DNA of 64,000 nucleotides from contig OZ234503.1 of the NCBI GenBank assembly GCA_965153455.1, positions 11,847,118-11,911,117 on the forward strand, in the 5' to 3' direction. The position numbers were made by a program, and so were the translations under genes. The notes under the pieces are model-generated. The model had not been told where the DNA came from. It saw only the letters and a list, made by a program, of their open reading frames with translations, and ran no database searches. The DNA comes from Sphagnum compactum. Lineage: Eukaryota > Bryophyta > Sphagnopsida > Sphagnales. This document shows, piece after piece, positions 48,081 through 59,945 of this stretch (the first letter of the stretch is position 1; every line of letters starts with the position of its first letter).

Positions 48081-49118
48081 CTCTAACCCTTTTCTTTTCT
48101 TGGGCTAGAGAGTTGGTTCTATTTCTCTACTACTGCCGATTTCTCTGTGGTAGATGTTACCATTTGGACCCTAGGTCCAAGCAGAATAATTTGATGATGT
48201 CCATTGACTCAATGCAGCCCATGTTTCGAATACATTGTCCACTGCCACAAACTCCTCAACTGCAATGAAAGATGTCTTTGTTGTCAGAGGACCTGCTAAT
48301 GTGATGTTATTGTGGTCGGATCTCTGAAACCCCTGTTTCAGCTTCCTTCAATATTATTGACAGAGATTCTTGATCTCACAGCCTTCTCCTTTCCCCGCAC
48401 AGATTGACAGCATCTTTGTGTTATCTTCCACAACAGGATACACAGTGCATCTGTTCACATCCGCTACATAGGCAGTCCTACATGATCATGAGCCCTTTGT
48501 GGATGATAACAACAACATCCCAATCAATTCACAGGCCCAGAACTTGGCTCACAGTATTTGGCTGATTTCCTTCGAAATCTCAGGTCGCTAGTAAGTAATT
48601 TCAAATGCACATCATAAAGAAGGTGCAGACGCTTCTGGTAGTCGATGGGAATCCCCCCAGTCACTATGGAGCTTACAAGGGCAACAATTCGTGATCATCA
48701 AGCAGCTGCCAGAACCCAAGTGAAGAGATACAGTCCTAAGGCTTTCCAAAGCATGTGTAAATAAGATACTTGCTTTCTCAAATGTGCTGAACAGAATGCC
48801 AGAAGTTTTTGAATTTATTACATGTGGTAAAATTTTGCTCCAGGCAAGAACTTTGAAGTCAACTGTTGGGACGAGCTCCAAAGAAACAGATGTTTCATGA
48901 TTGGAGCAGTGAGAATGTTGCTACTAATACCAGCACAACAAAGTGATTGAAACTCACTCTCACAAACATTTGGTATCCATTGTACTACTGCATACTCACA
49001 TATAAGGTAGAACTCAAGAACCTTAACATGATTAGCCCCTCCAGCTATAAAGAATGTCTGTTAATAGCCACCTTGCCTCATTCCATCAGAGAGGCCTAAT
49101 AGCTGCTGCTGCCTTGCT
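48081..49118. other. Decayed LINE-like DNA and CCT 3' flank
   Basis: 48081-48560 looks like further decayed coding sequence on the plus strand without a named domain. 48600-49118 is downstream of the CCT stop codon on the minus strand and probably includes its 3' UTR. Confidence 0.3.
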
Positions 49119-52100
49119 TCACCCCATCAGAGCCTTTTTCCACAAATCTCTTGACTCTCCATTGACAATTAGCTTGTTTGGACGCTTTTTGACCTGTGGC
49201 CTCATCAGTCCTTTCTGTATCTGCATTTTAATTGCTCTCTCCTGCAATCGATACATCTACAACCATGCTTAGACACAGGCCAGCAGAAAAATTAAACCTG
49301 AACCCTCACAAAACTTGGGACCAAGACATCATACTTTCATGATTTTGATGCTTACATGTGCAAAAGATCCATCTGCATTTACTGGAAACAAAATGCTACA
49401 CACTTGACATGATTCCTGTAGTAGTTTTAGGACATTCGCAAGAAGTTGACTGATTGGTGCACAGCAAACAAAGGCTGAACACATAAGATATTTCTCGAGT
49501 TCTTCAAATATGATGCAAGTCTTAAGGGTTGACAGTGTTAGGCTCATGATGAACTTCTCAGAAGTCATGACTTCTTACCATAAAGTGGAAGCCTTCCTCA
49601 AACTTCTCCAGGAAGCCACTGACCCAACGGTCAGCATTCTCCACCCACTCACTGTGGTGAAGCCCTGCTGTCTTAGCCACTGTGTTAAGCTGAAAGACAA
49701 AAGGCACCACAAGCTACAATGAATTTATTACATACAATCACAGGAGCATTCAAAACTCAAATTAGGAAAGTTGAGTTGTTTGCAAGGCATCTTCACAAGA
49801 AAAATATCCACCGCACAAACCTTCTGACCAACAAACTCTTGATGCTCTTTGACCTTTTCACGTAGTTTACTAATGCCCATGTTCACCCTAAGCTGCTTCT
49901 CCTGCAAAATCAGAAAGAACATCCAATCAGCTCACTGTGACTGGAAATGAGATCCTGTAAATAGCAGCTATCATATTTTAATGAGTGATGAAAGCAGATA
50001 AGCCAATGGAACAAGAAAGAAGACATGATACACATACTACATGATTCAAATTAATAAGACAGACTTGCAACCCTTGGCTATGCTGCTCAAAAGATTGATT
50101 CCTAGAAATAGAACAATAGTCTAAAAACTGAAGAGTGGAAGTGATATGTCAAATACTGAAGATAAACATCTAAAGTTAGCCATCAGAAACTTAAGCAAGA
50201 GCAAACCATAACCTTGGTGAACAGAAAAGATGTACATTATCTGAAAATTAAACCAAATCCATCTGGATAGATAAGAAGAGCTATCAGACATATAGGATGT
50301 TGTATATGCAGAACCACAATTTAAAGGAAAGTGTTGACAAGTTGCCAACCTTTACATAACTGACACCAAGTTGCTTGCGAGTGTAGCCACGTGCAAGGTT
50401 ACGCATCACATATTGATTGTAATCCTTCACTATTCGCATTATTAAGTCAGAGGTTGACACCCCTTCTGTTCGCTTTGTCTCTTTGAACCTTCCAGCTGCT
50501 TTCACCTGAAGATCTCCAAAATCCAGGAATCAGCACCTGGAAAGATGAACAATACAGGGTAATTCCAAGACATCTCAACACTAAGCAAATGGAATATCAC
50601 AGCTCAGCAAGATGTGGTTCACAATTACTTCCATCAATTCTGGTAGGAAACTGCACCATTAAGTCCTGCCATATAAACAACACAGAACAAAACCTGCAGG
50701 TTGAGAGACTTACAAACTCATATACATCCTTGCCATTTGCATCGACATATCTGCAGGCAAGTAAAATTATACACAGTTAATGGCACTTATGAATGCCATT
50801 GATCCTTTGCACATTTTGATTTCCTCCTCATAACTGCAGGAGTCAGCTGGGCATGAGGAATCCTTTGTGAAAGACAGAAATTTCACCAACATGCATCACA
50901 AAAGCCATCACAACACAATGAAGCAATGAGATCAAGGCACCAAGAAAGTGACATAGCCCAATACAAACAAGATGAAATGTTAACACCTGGACCAAGAGAG
51001 AGCAAAAGAACAGGACATTCCACCAGAGTCTTCTTAAAACTTGGCATGGCTGCAAAAAGATGTGGCCCAAAAAAGCATAAAAAGTTCATGAAAAAACCAT
51101 GGCAGAGGGAAAAAGTGCAAGCATCATACGGGATGGCATCATGTGCAACATAGTCAATCTGATGCTTATCAAGAAACTCCTGGGTGATTGTCCATGGTGC
51201 ATCTTCAATCACCTCATCCACCCACCTGCGATGTTCTCCAACATGTACTTTAGGCTTCAAATCAGGCAAATCACATTTTCAACTGTTTTGATACCAATCT
51301 CCAGATGTAATCAACACAAACCTTTGAAGAACTAATGAATGATGTATGACCTTCTAAGGTCTGAGAACAGGTCTTTACTGCAACAGAACACAAAAACCAT
51401 AAACCTTCAGTTCACCACATTCTCTGAATCATTCGTGAAGCATGAGAAACCCACAACCCTATTTCTTCACTGACAGCTTGTATCCTCTTGAACCGACTGA
51501 TGCTCTATAGTACCAGCAACTACTCCAATGTGAGGGGACAATGGCACCACTTCAGAAGAAGAAGACACGTGGAAAGAAACTGACTTGCAATGCCGCAACG
51601 ACTCGTATCGCTCGGCCTCGTTCATCACAGTCTTGCCCTTGTATTTCTGAGTGAGTGCATCACTGCAACAACCTACTAGCAGATATGTGCTCGGAAATCT
51701 GCACGGCCCCAGCAAATTTCACCTTGTAAGACACAAGCATCTCTACTCTTGCAATATAAAGGCATCTCCGATACAAGAAAGAGAAGATATTAAGAGCACC
51801 CGAGCACAGGCGTTTGTTTCTCTCACAACGAAAAGCGTCAGAGAAACATGCACGGGGTAAGAAACCGCATCATCCGAGAAACAAACGCACAGGGGACTCC
51901 CGTACCAAAGAAATACGTACAATTTTTTGGCCTGCTCCAAAGATCTTTGATGGCCAAAATGGAAAAGGTCGTAGATCCCGTCCGCATAAACACGAACAGG
52001 TCGCTCTTGCCCACTATTTTCTTGCGCAACAGGGGACGGAAGCGGTTCATACCGTGGTGGAGGAGATGATTCTCCGTCGTCAGCTGCTACTGCACCCTGC

Positions 52101-52153
52101 GACTCCGGAAGACGTTGTTGGCCTACAAACCTCTTTCTCGGCTTGCGAGCCAT
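49119..52153 (-). CDS. CCT: Choline-phosphate cytidylyltransferase, 8 exons, 316 aa
   Basis: CCT makes CDP-choline from CTP and phosphocholine, the rate-limiting step of the Kennedy pathway to phosphatidylcholine (family knowledge). Exons: 51921-52153, 51585-51698, 51130-51225, 50714-50750, 50350-50505, 49821-49901, 49579-49689, 49119-49241; all GT-AG, all in phase, 951 nt. [20 protein letters not shown] contains the nucleotidyltransferase HxGH motif (65-68). [32 protein letters not shown] and the second catalytic motif RTEGVSTSD (172-180) follow. Residues 181-240 ([20 protein letters not shown] and a charged helix) match the family's end of the catalytic domain and its membrane-responsive helix; [20 protein letters not shown] is also typical. 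The last exon ([14 protein letters not shown]...) replaces the acidic tail of Arabidopsis CCT1 with a basic one. The start is the ATG before ARKPRKRF. Confidence 0.92.
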
Positions 52154-52163
52154 AACCACAAAA

Positions 52164-52177
52164 GCGCGCGCGCGCGC
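52164..52177. repeat. (GC)7 tract just upstream of the CCT start codon
   Basis: An uninterrupted alternating GC run ends 11 nt before the CCT ATG, inside the presumed 5' UTR. (CT)n at about 52363-52380 and (CTT)n at about 52486-52503 follow upstream ((GA)n and (AAG)n in the gene sense). Confidence 0.8.
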
Positions 52178-52839
52178 CCCTTGTCCTTTCCCCTGTACTC
52201 TCCCCTCTCTCAACGTAATCTCACAGAAGAGTCTAGAGCTCCTAAGACGTTATCCTCTCACTTCTTATTTCTCAATTGCTCCTACCGCTCAAACTAGAAC
52301 AAGATCCGGAAAAAACGCTCACAAATTTGTCGAGAACCTCAGGAACTATGTATATCCGGAGATCTCTCTCTCTCTCTCTCCCGCACGGCAACGATTGCGT
52401 TCACGTACGGTCAAGTCTGCAAAACAAGACCTCGAAACAGATGCAGAGGGAAAACAAAGAGTGGTGGGAAGCGGAGAGCGAACTTCTTCTTCTTCTTCTT
52501 CTTCTACTAGGAAAAATCTTGCTCAATACAGCACCATTTCCTGCGAGAAAAAGGAGGCAAATCTTGACTCGGGATTGAGGGGCCCTCTGAAACCATCTGT
52601 TGGACTCGAGATCCTCAACTGCGAGTCAAGAGATGACAATAAAACGCGTCGGTACGCGGGAGACGCACAATGCAAGAAACTACAATGACAACCACAGTAC
52701 ATAAACGCACAATGCCGCGCTTCACATGTGCTTGCTTGCACCTGCGCTGCGGCGCGCCGGTTGTATTTTAATTGTCTATTTTTTCGTCTTGCCATAATTG
52801 GCATTTGCCTCATTGAGCGTCTCCTCAGAATCGTGTTTT

Positions 52840-53335
52840 TTCTTTTTTGCGGCCAATTTTTTTCAAATTGGCGAGATTTTAAACTCATTTGAGTTTTTTA
52901 GTCGCCAGATTCTATCCTAAGTTCCAGCAGATAGCCAAAAATATACTACTTTTTCTTTTTGCTTTCATATTTTTTAATCTCCATATGTGGCTAAATCTTC
53001 TTATGAATGATCTCTGCCTGAGCAACATCATAAAATGGGGGGGGGGGGGGGGGAAAGAAAACACTGTTTGAGTGTTTTAGCAGTGTTTTTTTTTCCAATT
53101 TTGTGACGTAGCCAAAGTGACGATCATCACTAAGACAATTTAGCCAGATCTGGCTAAAAGAAAATATGAAAATAAAAAAAGGCCAGAGTCCTTCTATATT
53201 TTTGACTACCTGCTGGTAGGATCTGGCGAATTTTTACATTTAAAAAAAAAAAATCGGAATTGAGCGACTAAACTCAAAAAAACTCTAAATTTCTGCCAAT
53301 TTGAAAAAAAATTCACCATTTGGCGAAATCTCGCC
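52840..53335. mobile_element. Complete foldback element, ~200-bp inverted arms
   Basis: The left arm (GCGGCCAATTTTTTTC, GTCGCCAGAT, AGATAGCCAAAAATATA, GTGGCTAAATCTTC, GAGCAACATCATAAAAT) is matched in reverse complement by the right arm (TTTTGTGACGTAGCCAAAGT, TTTAGCCAGATCTGGCTAAA, TTTTTGACTACCTGCTGGTA, AATTTGAAAAAAAATTCACC). The hinge is a G tract of about 17 (53038-53054) then AAAGAAAACACTG and CAGTGTTTTTTTT. There is no coding capacity. It lies about 690 bp upstream of the CCT start codon. Confidence 0.7.
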
Positions 53336-54597
53336 CCAGAAAAACCAAAAAGAAAAGAAAAGAAAAGCGTTGCGAGTCCTGAGTCCTTTTTCTTCCCTCG
53401 CTTTCACGTTCTTCTGTTTCGCCATAACTGTAGGCGTGGGTACGATCGCTCACCGTCCAGATGCGACAATGATGGCATTGGACGGTATCCGAAGGACGAT
53501 CTACTTACCCTTCCAAAAATCAAATTTAAATTTAGAAAAAAAAAAACAACTGGCCGAATGCAAAGTCTCTTCTTTTTGCCCTTTCTCGTTCAATTTTTTC
53601 TTCATTTTTTTTTTCATTTTCGTGGCCCCTATGTAGCCAAGGGGAATCCACTTTTGACCTGCTTTTATTTATTTTTAAAAATTCTCTTTTTAATTTTTCT
53701 TGAAACTTTCGCTGCTAGCCTATTGAATTAAAAATTAAACGAATTCTAACTACCAATATCACCCACGTTCGGCCAATCAGATGGCTCAGAGCCATCCTCG
53801 GAGTGGATGGATTTCCAATTCCGCAACCTACATTTCCTAGTCTTTTTCCTTTGGAGCATTTTCAACTAATCCAAAGGCCACAGTGAACCAGCACACACCA
53901 GCGCACCATTAATGAATGAAGGATGAATGATTAGTTGTCAGGAAACAGTTTTCTGTTGGGTTCCAGTTCCCTAGCTAACCATGGTGGTTATCTCAGTTGC
54001 TTTTATTTTTACCTACTTACTTACTAACTACCCACAACCCCTTACCTATGGATTAACCATCTACTTCTCTAGTAATTACCTATTTTCCTACCTATGTATG
54101 AGACCTATATATGAGACCTATTTCCTACAGAATTGGTTATCAAGGTGAAACCGAATACCTTACCCTAAGGTCAGTTTCGTCATCAAATAATCCTCAAAAT
54201 AATGAAATCACTTTTTTGTGAAAACATGAAGATGTTGAAAATAATCATAATTATGATTTTTTACACTCTAAATAATTACATTATTCATAAGAAAATATCA
54301 TAGTAGATCATGGAAAATCAAATAATTTCAAATTTTTGAAAACGAATTAATTTTTTGAAAAAAATAGTTATTTGGTTTGTCAATGTGAAAACTGACCCTA
54401 GGCTACAGTATTAACTCAGTTGAGGTTCATCCACAACTGGGTTTTGAACACCAGGGCATTCCATTTTCCCCCCCCCTTTTTTCGGCTTTTTTTCCATGGT
54501 ACCTGCCCAAGGAATGTTTAACAGAGCCAATCTCCAACTTCGGTTCTGTGGGCTTCACCAGAATTGAGCTCTCTCTCTCACACACATACATCTCATT
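53336..54597. other. Intergenic DNA, no supported gene
   Basis: 53380-53520 is less AT-rich but no exon can be defined. 54000-54130 has short repeats (TACTTACTTACTAACTACC, TATATGAGACCTATTTCC). Confidence 0.3.
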
Positions 54598-54961
54598 AGA
54601 GCATCTACAGCGGTGCTCTGTATGTGATCCTGCATAGTAAAATAGAAAATCCAACGTCTGCCAGTTTGGCTCAGGAAAATGGTCCGCATGATTGCACAGG
54701 TCGCCGTGGCTGGTGAAAGGCGCAGCATCGCTGTGCACCTGCAGAAAAGAGTGTAATGAATATGATCTAACTGCTACTCAGTGATTCTGATTGGCCCATC
54801 ATAATGATTCGTCCAGGTGGTTTGCTGTCAGTAGTCCCCCAATCTATTTGCGGTCGCAATTTCAGTTTTATGGATGGGGTTGCAAAAAAGTACATAACTA
54901 AACTTTGATGTGAAAAATTATTTTCGCATGGTCGCGAACGGAGCACCGCTGGAGATGCTCT
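54598..54961. mobile_element. 364-bp TIR element (MITE-like)
   Basis: The ends AGAGCATCTACAGCGGTGCT and, inverted, AGCACCGCTGGAGATGCTCT match at 21 of 23 positions. The GAGCATCTCCAGC-type terminus is found on small non-autonomous elements in plants. No clear target-site duplication and no transposase are visible. Confidence 0.65.
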
Positions 54962-57269
54962 TTGTCCAGTAAAAAACCAGTGTTCTGTGGGTATTTGATT
55001 TTTTAAATAATTGGCGATTCTGGTTTTTTTTAATTTCAAAATCAAAGAACCATCAACTTCAGTTTTTTGAGAAAAATTTAGAATTCGAGAACCATCAATT
55101 ACACATATTTCAAAAACATCAAAGAATCGACAGTTTTCATCCAAGGACATGCAAAGAACCGACGGTTAGAAAGGCGAGCTGTTTAATTTTTCAAAAGAAA
55201 GAGTTGAGAGAATGAAGGGTCTAGACTTTTATACCAAAACTGAGTTTTTGAATTTTTTTCAGCCTCACCAATGAAGTGAGTGTATATACCTGGATTGATA
55301 ACTGGTGGGTATCTGGAGCTGATTCTAACACTGGCAAAAGACCTTGGTGGAGGGCTTACCCTACACAGAAAATAATAACTAAATTTAAACCAAAGAAATA
55401 AGATGCTCTACAGTATCACTTTGTAGTAGCACCTTCCATCCAAAAAAGAGATTCCCCCAACTGGCATTGACTTGTATCTGGTCTCTGTAAAGTCCTAGAA
55501 TGATGAAAACCCTGACAAGCTCCATTAAACAAAGCACCCGGCAAAGCTTTGTAAGCACAGGAAGAACAAGGAGAGAGGACCCCAAGTCCATCCAAGCCAG
55601 AAGAGCAAAACCCAAAGTTGAGTCACAAAGGGGGAGGCAAAGGAACAACAATTTCATTCTAGAATCTCTTAACAATTTCTTTCTTTTTTCACACACTTGA
55701 CAAAGCAGCCCTAAAACTACCTAGGCTACCTCAAGAAGTTCCTCTGAAAATTGTTCCAATGTATTTAGACGTATTAATATGTTGTGTACAAGAGGCGAGC
55801 ATTTCAGAACAGCCCATCATCGATCGGCAGCTGGTGATCGAACACCCGTTTAGTGGTTTACAACACTGGTGTTAGTTCTTACTTGTGTTTTTTTTTTGTT
55901 CAAATGGAGACCCATGACCAAATGTTCGGTAATAAGTCTTTTGTTCTGAATTTTTTTTTAATGCAAAACACATTTGGAAATTTAATGTTTGGGAATAAGG
56001 GGCAAGTCACCCAACTATAAAAATGGAGCATTTTGGAGCACATACATTTTTTTAATTATTTTTGTGCAATTTTTTGTTTGGTAATATAAGTCCAAAGTAA
56101 AATTAAACAACAATGATATGATTGTGAATTTGAAGCTTTATGCATAAAAAATATTTAACAAGTAATTGAGAATTAATCCTTGCATGAACACAAAACAACA
56201 TACCAAGCATAAAAATAAATAAATTGCCCTATTTTAGAATAGACCCCACACAGGAAACAATTCGATTAAAATTAAAACAATTAGGATAATTTTGAATACC
56301 ATTGGATTAAGAACCAAGTAAATCCATTAAGGACTTTCTGACCACAATTCATATTTGCGATTTTTCATTGAAAATCTGGAAGCAACAAAACAAGGGCAAA
56401 TATCACATAGCTTTGCAATCCTAGAATAAAACCTTGTAATTCTAGACTCTTAAGCATGTCACATCAAGGAGAAAGTTTGTTGCAAAGGTTTCAATGTTGT
56501 GTTTTAAAATTATAATATGGGATCAATAAAGGATTATACAACAATTTAGCTACAATTAAAATCAAGAAGGCAATAGAAGTAGAACCTAATGCAAAAAAGG
56601 TGAATAAAGAAGTCTTTCCTACTTTTGAGATTAAGGAGGAAATAGAAAAAGTTCCTATTACAGTTATAATCAAAGAGGAGGTATTTGATATTAAAAAGGA
56701 AGTAGAAAAAGAGCCTATTACAATTATGGTCAAATAGGAATTAAAAGAGTTTGCAAAAATAAAAACAATGTAAAAAAAGTCAGATCTAAATAGCATACCA
56801 AACCTAGTACAAGAATATAATGTCAAGTATTCAAACTACGTTTACTATCATTGGATTCAACAATTGGCATTCCTAAAAGTGTCATCCCACTATATGTCAA
56901 GGACACAAAAAACCGTAGGAACAAAGGCTAAAGGAAAGATTTAAATTTAACTTTGAAACAAGGAACAAAACAAGATTATGTGATTCAAAAACAAGAACAC
57001 AAGAACTATAAACAAGAACACAAAATGTGTAAGACCAACATGAAAGTGAATCTTTATTACATTAACATATGCAAACATGAATATGAAAAGAACATGACAA
57101 CGATATGGTGCAAGATCATGCTTAAAACCAATGTTGAACAGATTGAAAGAAATGAAGGGTTTTAGTTTTATTTATACTCCTTTGAAAACCTAGTTCAAAG
57201 AAGTTTCCAAAGAAACTTCTATGTGTGTATCAAGTAAAGAACCTTTTTAAGAACCTTCCTAATTGATAA
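54962..57269. other. Intergenic DNA with a repeat-bearing ORF remnant
   Basis: 56562-56738 (+) is open and gives a two-copy acidic/basic repeat (IKEEIEKVPITVIIKEE, then IKKEVEKEPITIMVK). Translation after the stop looks coding-like for another 40 residues (YVYYHWIQQLAFLK). It may be a dead mobile-element gene; no family is recognised. A minus-strand frame at 55385-55696 is also open but unassigned. Confidence 0.3.
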
Positions 57270-57665
57270 TCGACTATGAATTAATTAAAACTTAACTGAA
57301 AGTTAACTCGGACTTAATTAAAAATCAACTAGGAGTTAATTAAATTAACTAAAATTTAACAAAGAATTAACTAAAAGTTAACTAGAAATTAAATAGGAGT
57401 TAATTAGCGTTTAATTCAAAGTTGATTCGGAATTAACTTGGACTTAACTAAAAGTTAACTGGGAGTTTAACTGGGAATTAATTACGGTTTAATTCAAAGT
57501 TGACTAAGAGTTAACTTGAATTTAATTAGGATTTAATTGGGAGTTTAACTATGAATTAACTAGGAGTTAATTGAGGCTTAACTCAAAGTTGACTAGGAGT
57601 TAATTTTGAGTTAACTAAAACTTAACTAGAAGTTAACTAAACCTTAATTGGAAGTTAACTAAAAA
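57270..57665. repeat. AGTTAACT-type minisatellite, ~400 bp
   Basis: About 30 degenerate units of 11-13 bp with cores AGTTAACT, AGTTAATT and CTTAACT, often next to AGGAG or AAAAG. Each core is palindromic (GTTAAC). The units differ from one another, so the array is old. Confidence 0.8.
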
Positions 57666-58483
57666 TGAAAACTAAATTAAAAATTATATAAAAATCTAAT
57701 ATAAGTTATGGATGAACATTCAAATGAATGAACTCCATGGCATTGGCATTTGTGACACTTTAGTAGTAGCATAAATTGTAAATTTCCTTTTCTTCCATCA
57801 TGATGCATTTTGAAATACATTCCCACTATTTGCACATTCACAACTGATGTCACATTAGATTGGAAAGCTTTTGATAAATTATATGAACTATTTATTTCAA
57901 GTGAAAATCTAGGAACTTATGGAATTGACTATATATATAGTACATTTTTTGATATTTTAGTCTTCATACATTAAACACATATTTGTACATCTTGTAAAAC
58001 CTAAACAAACTCTAAACTTTGGAGATTGGGACCAAGAGGAATAGGGTTAAATTGAGTGCACCAATGCAAAATGAAGCCCTATAAAGATCATCACAACATA
58101 CTAAGGGTTCATCATTAACAAATTGCAAGGTCCATTCATGGTTGGGGTACCAAAAAAAAAAAAAAAACTTCTTAAGGATTTTTTAAAGTTACATTTTATA
58201 AATAACATTTACATGAACAAACTTAAGTGAAAAAAATTGAATAGTCCAATATAAAATTATTCATGTGTTAATGGTGATTTTTCACTGTCATACATAATTG
58301 TGTATGAATATTTTAGTTTTATGCCAGAAATGTAGAAAATGCCAAAATGAATTTCAATGGACAACCAAACATGTTTTTTGACATGTTTATTTCTTTCACA
58401 TGTGACATACATCTAAAGCTAGACATTTGAACCCATTGAACATTTTTTTTAATCAAATAGTTTAAAAACTGATTTTTTTGCCT
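57666..58483. other. AT-rich intergenic DNA, no gene seen
   Basis: I see no coding sequence or clear repeat beyond an A tract at about 58152-58166. Confidence 0.3.
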
Positions 58484-58668
58484 TCACTACTACAAAACTA
58501 GTGTGTAGTTCATTAGCCTAAATCATTATGGGACTTTAAAAGTGAAATAAGTTCATTGCACTTTAGTTATTTCACCTAGTTAAAATTATTTCACTATAAT
58601 TTCACTACTAGTTGACATAATTCATTATTATAATTTACTATGGTAAATAGGTTTTTTTAGTGTTGTTG
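58484..58668. mobile_element. Possible CACTA-type miniature element
   Basis: It starts CACTACTACAAAACTAG and ends GGTTTTTTTAGTG, giving CACTA-like inverted ends of about 12 bp with mismatches. It is about 185 bp and non-coding. No matching 3-bp target duplication is visible. Confidence 0.35.
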
Positions 58669-59590
58669 TTTTAAATACCCTATATTATTTTATGATATAC
58701 CATATATTATTTTAGGCTACCTTAATCATTCTAACTTATACCCTATATTATTATAAGTTAAAATAAAGTATTATACACTAAACTATTATACATTATTATA
58801 TCTTAAGGTATCATAATTTTTTTATCATAATTTTTTTTTAATTATTTTAAATTAAATTATTCAATTAACCTTAAACTATACCTTAAGTTATTTTAAGTTA
58901 ATATATGTTATTTCAAGTTATACTTTAGGTTATTCAAGGTCATTCCATTAATAACCATCAATGACCACCAATAAAATAACCACCAATGGTATAGTAAAAT
59001 AGCCAACAATAGCCATTAATAGAATAACCACCAATAGCCATTAATAGCCACCAATATAATAACCACCAACAAAAGAGCAACAAATAACCACCAATATAAT
59101 AACCAACAATAGCCATCAAACCAATATATAAGCACCAATAGCCACTAATAGAATAACCAACAATAGCCACCAATATAATAGCCATAAAAAGCCTACGATA
59201 ATATAACCTTGAATAGTCAATAATAACATAAGGTGAAATAACCTTCAATAACCAAAAGTAACTAACAATAGCCTCACATAGTCGAAAATAGCCTAAAATG
59301 AAATAACTTAGAATAACCAAAATTAATTTATAATAATTACAAATAACCTAAAGTGAAATAACATGTAATCGCTAAGAATAATATAGAAAAGATAAAATAA
59401 TTTATAATAGTCAAAAATAGCCTAAGATGAAATAAACATAAAATAGCCAAAAGTAATTTAAAATAACCAAAAATAACCTAAAATGAAATAGCTTAAAATA
59501 ACCAAAAATAATGTAAGGTGAATAACTTAAAACAATGAAAAGTAGCCCTAGAATTGTTGAAAGTAACCCAATATAATTAATATAATTATA
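58669..59590. repeat. Degenerate minisatellite (TACCCTATATTATT, then AATAACCACCAATAGCC words)
   Basis: 58669-58930 repeats TATACCCTATATTATT and TAAGTTA words. 58957-59330 repeats AATAACCACC, CAATAGCC and ATTAATAG. 59330-59590 repeats AAATAACCTAAAATGAAATA. The apparent minus-strand protein at 58958-59320 (Gly/Tyr/Trp-rich) is a product of the array. Confidence 0.75.
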
Positions 59591-59874
59591 TTAACAAAAA
59601 TCTTATCCATTTATTAAACTTTTTTTTTCAAAATAATGGTCATTGAAATGTTATTGTATAGTGATGTTCAAAAAAAAATTGCTCAAATGATTTTACATTT
59701 CAAATGGAAATAAATGTAATTATGTACATTATTGTAATAAAAAATAAAAATTATCGTTTCATTTAGAAAACATTTCAATAAAATATGAATTTTGAAAGTT
59801 TATGTTTTTGAATGTTTAAAATAAAATATTTGATAAATATAATGCAATGTAACACATTATCACAACAAGTATGG

Positions 59875-59945
59875 TGGCTTGATGGTAAGGGTGTTTGCCT
59901 CCATCCTAGATATGAAGGGATCAAATCTCACAAATGGCGTGTTTG
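59875..59945 (+). repeat. tRNA-like SINE fragment (pol III A and B boxes)
   Basis: TGGCTTGATGG (59875-59885) fits the A-box pattern TRGYNNARNGG. GGATCAAATCT (59918-59928) resembles the B box GGTTCAAATCC, 32 nt later. No cloverleaf can be drawn. It is more likely an old tRNA-derived SINE head than a tRNA gene. Confidence 0.4.

Noticed and set aside
50883-51269. 128-residue minus-strand frame extending beyond CCT exon 3
   Set aside because: Only 51130-51225 is exon; the rest reads into the intron past the GTATGA donor.
58958-59320. 120-residue minus-strand frame rich in Gly, Tyr and Trp, looking like a membrane protein
   Set aside because: It is the translation of the AATAACCACCAATAGCC minisatellite and has no independent support.
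59875-59945. Functional tRNA gene
   Set aside because: No acceptor stem or cloverleaf can be formed and the B box is diverged.
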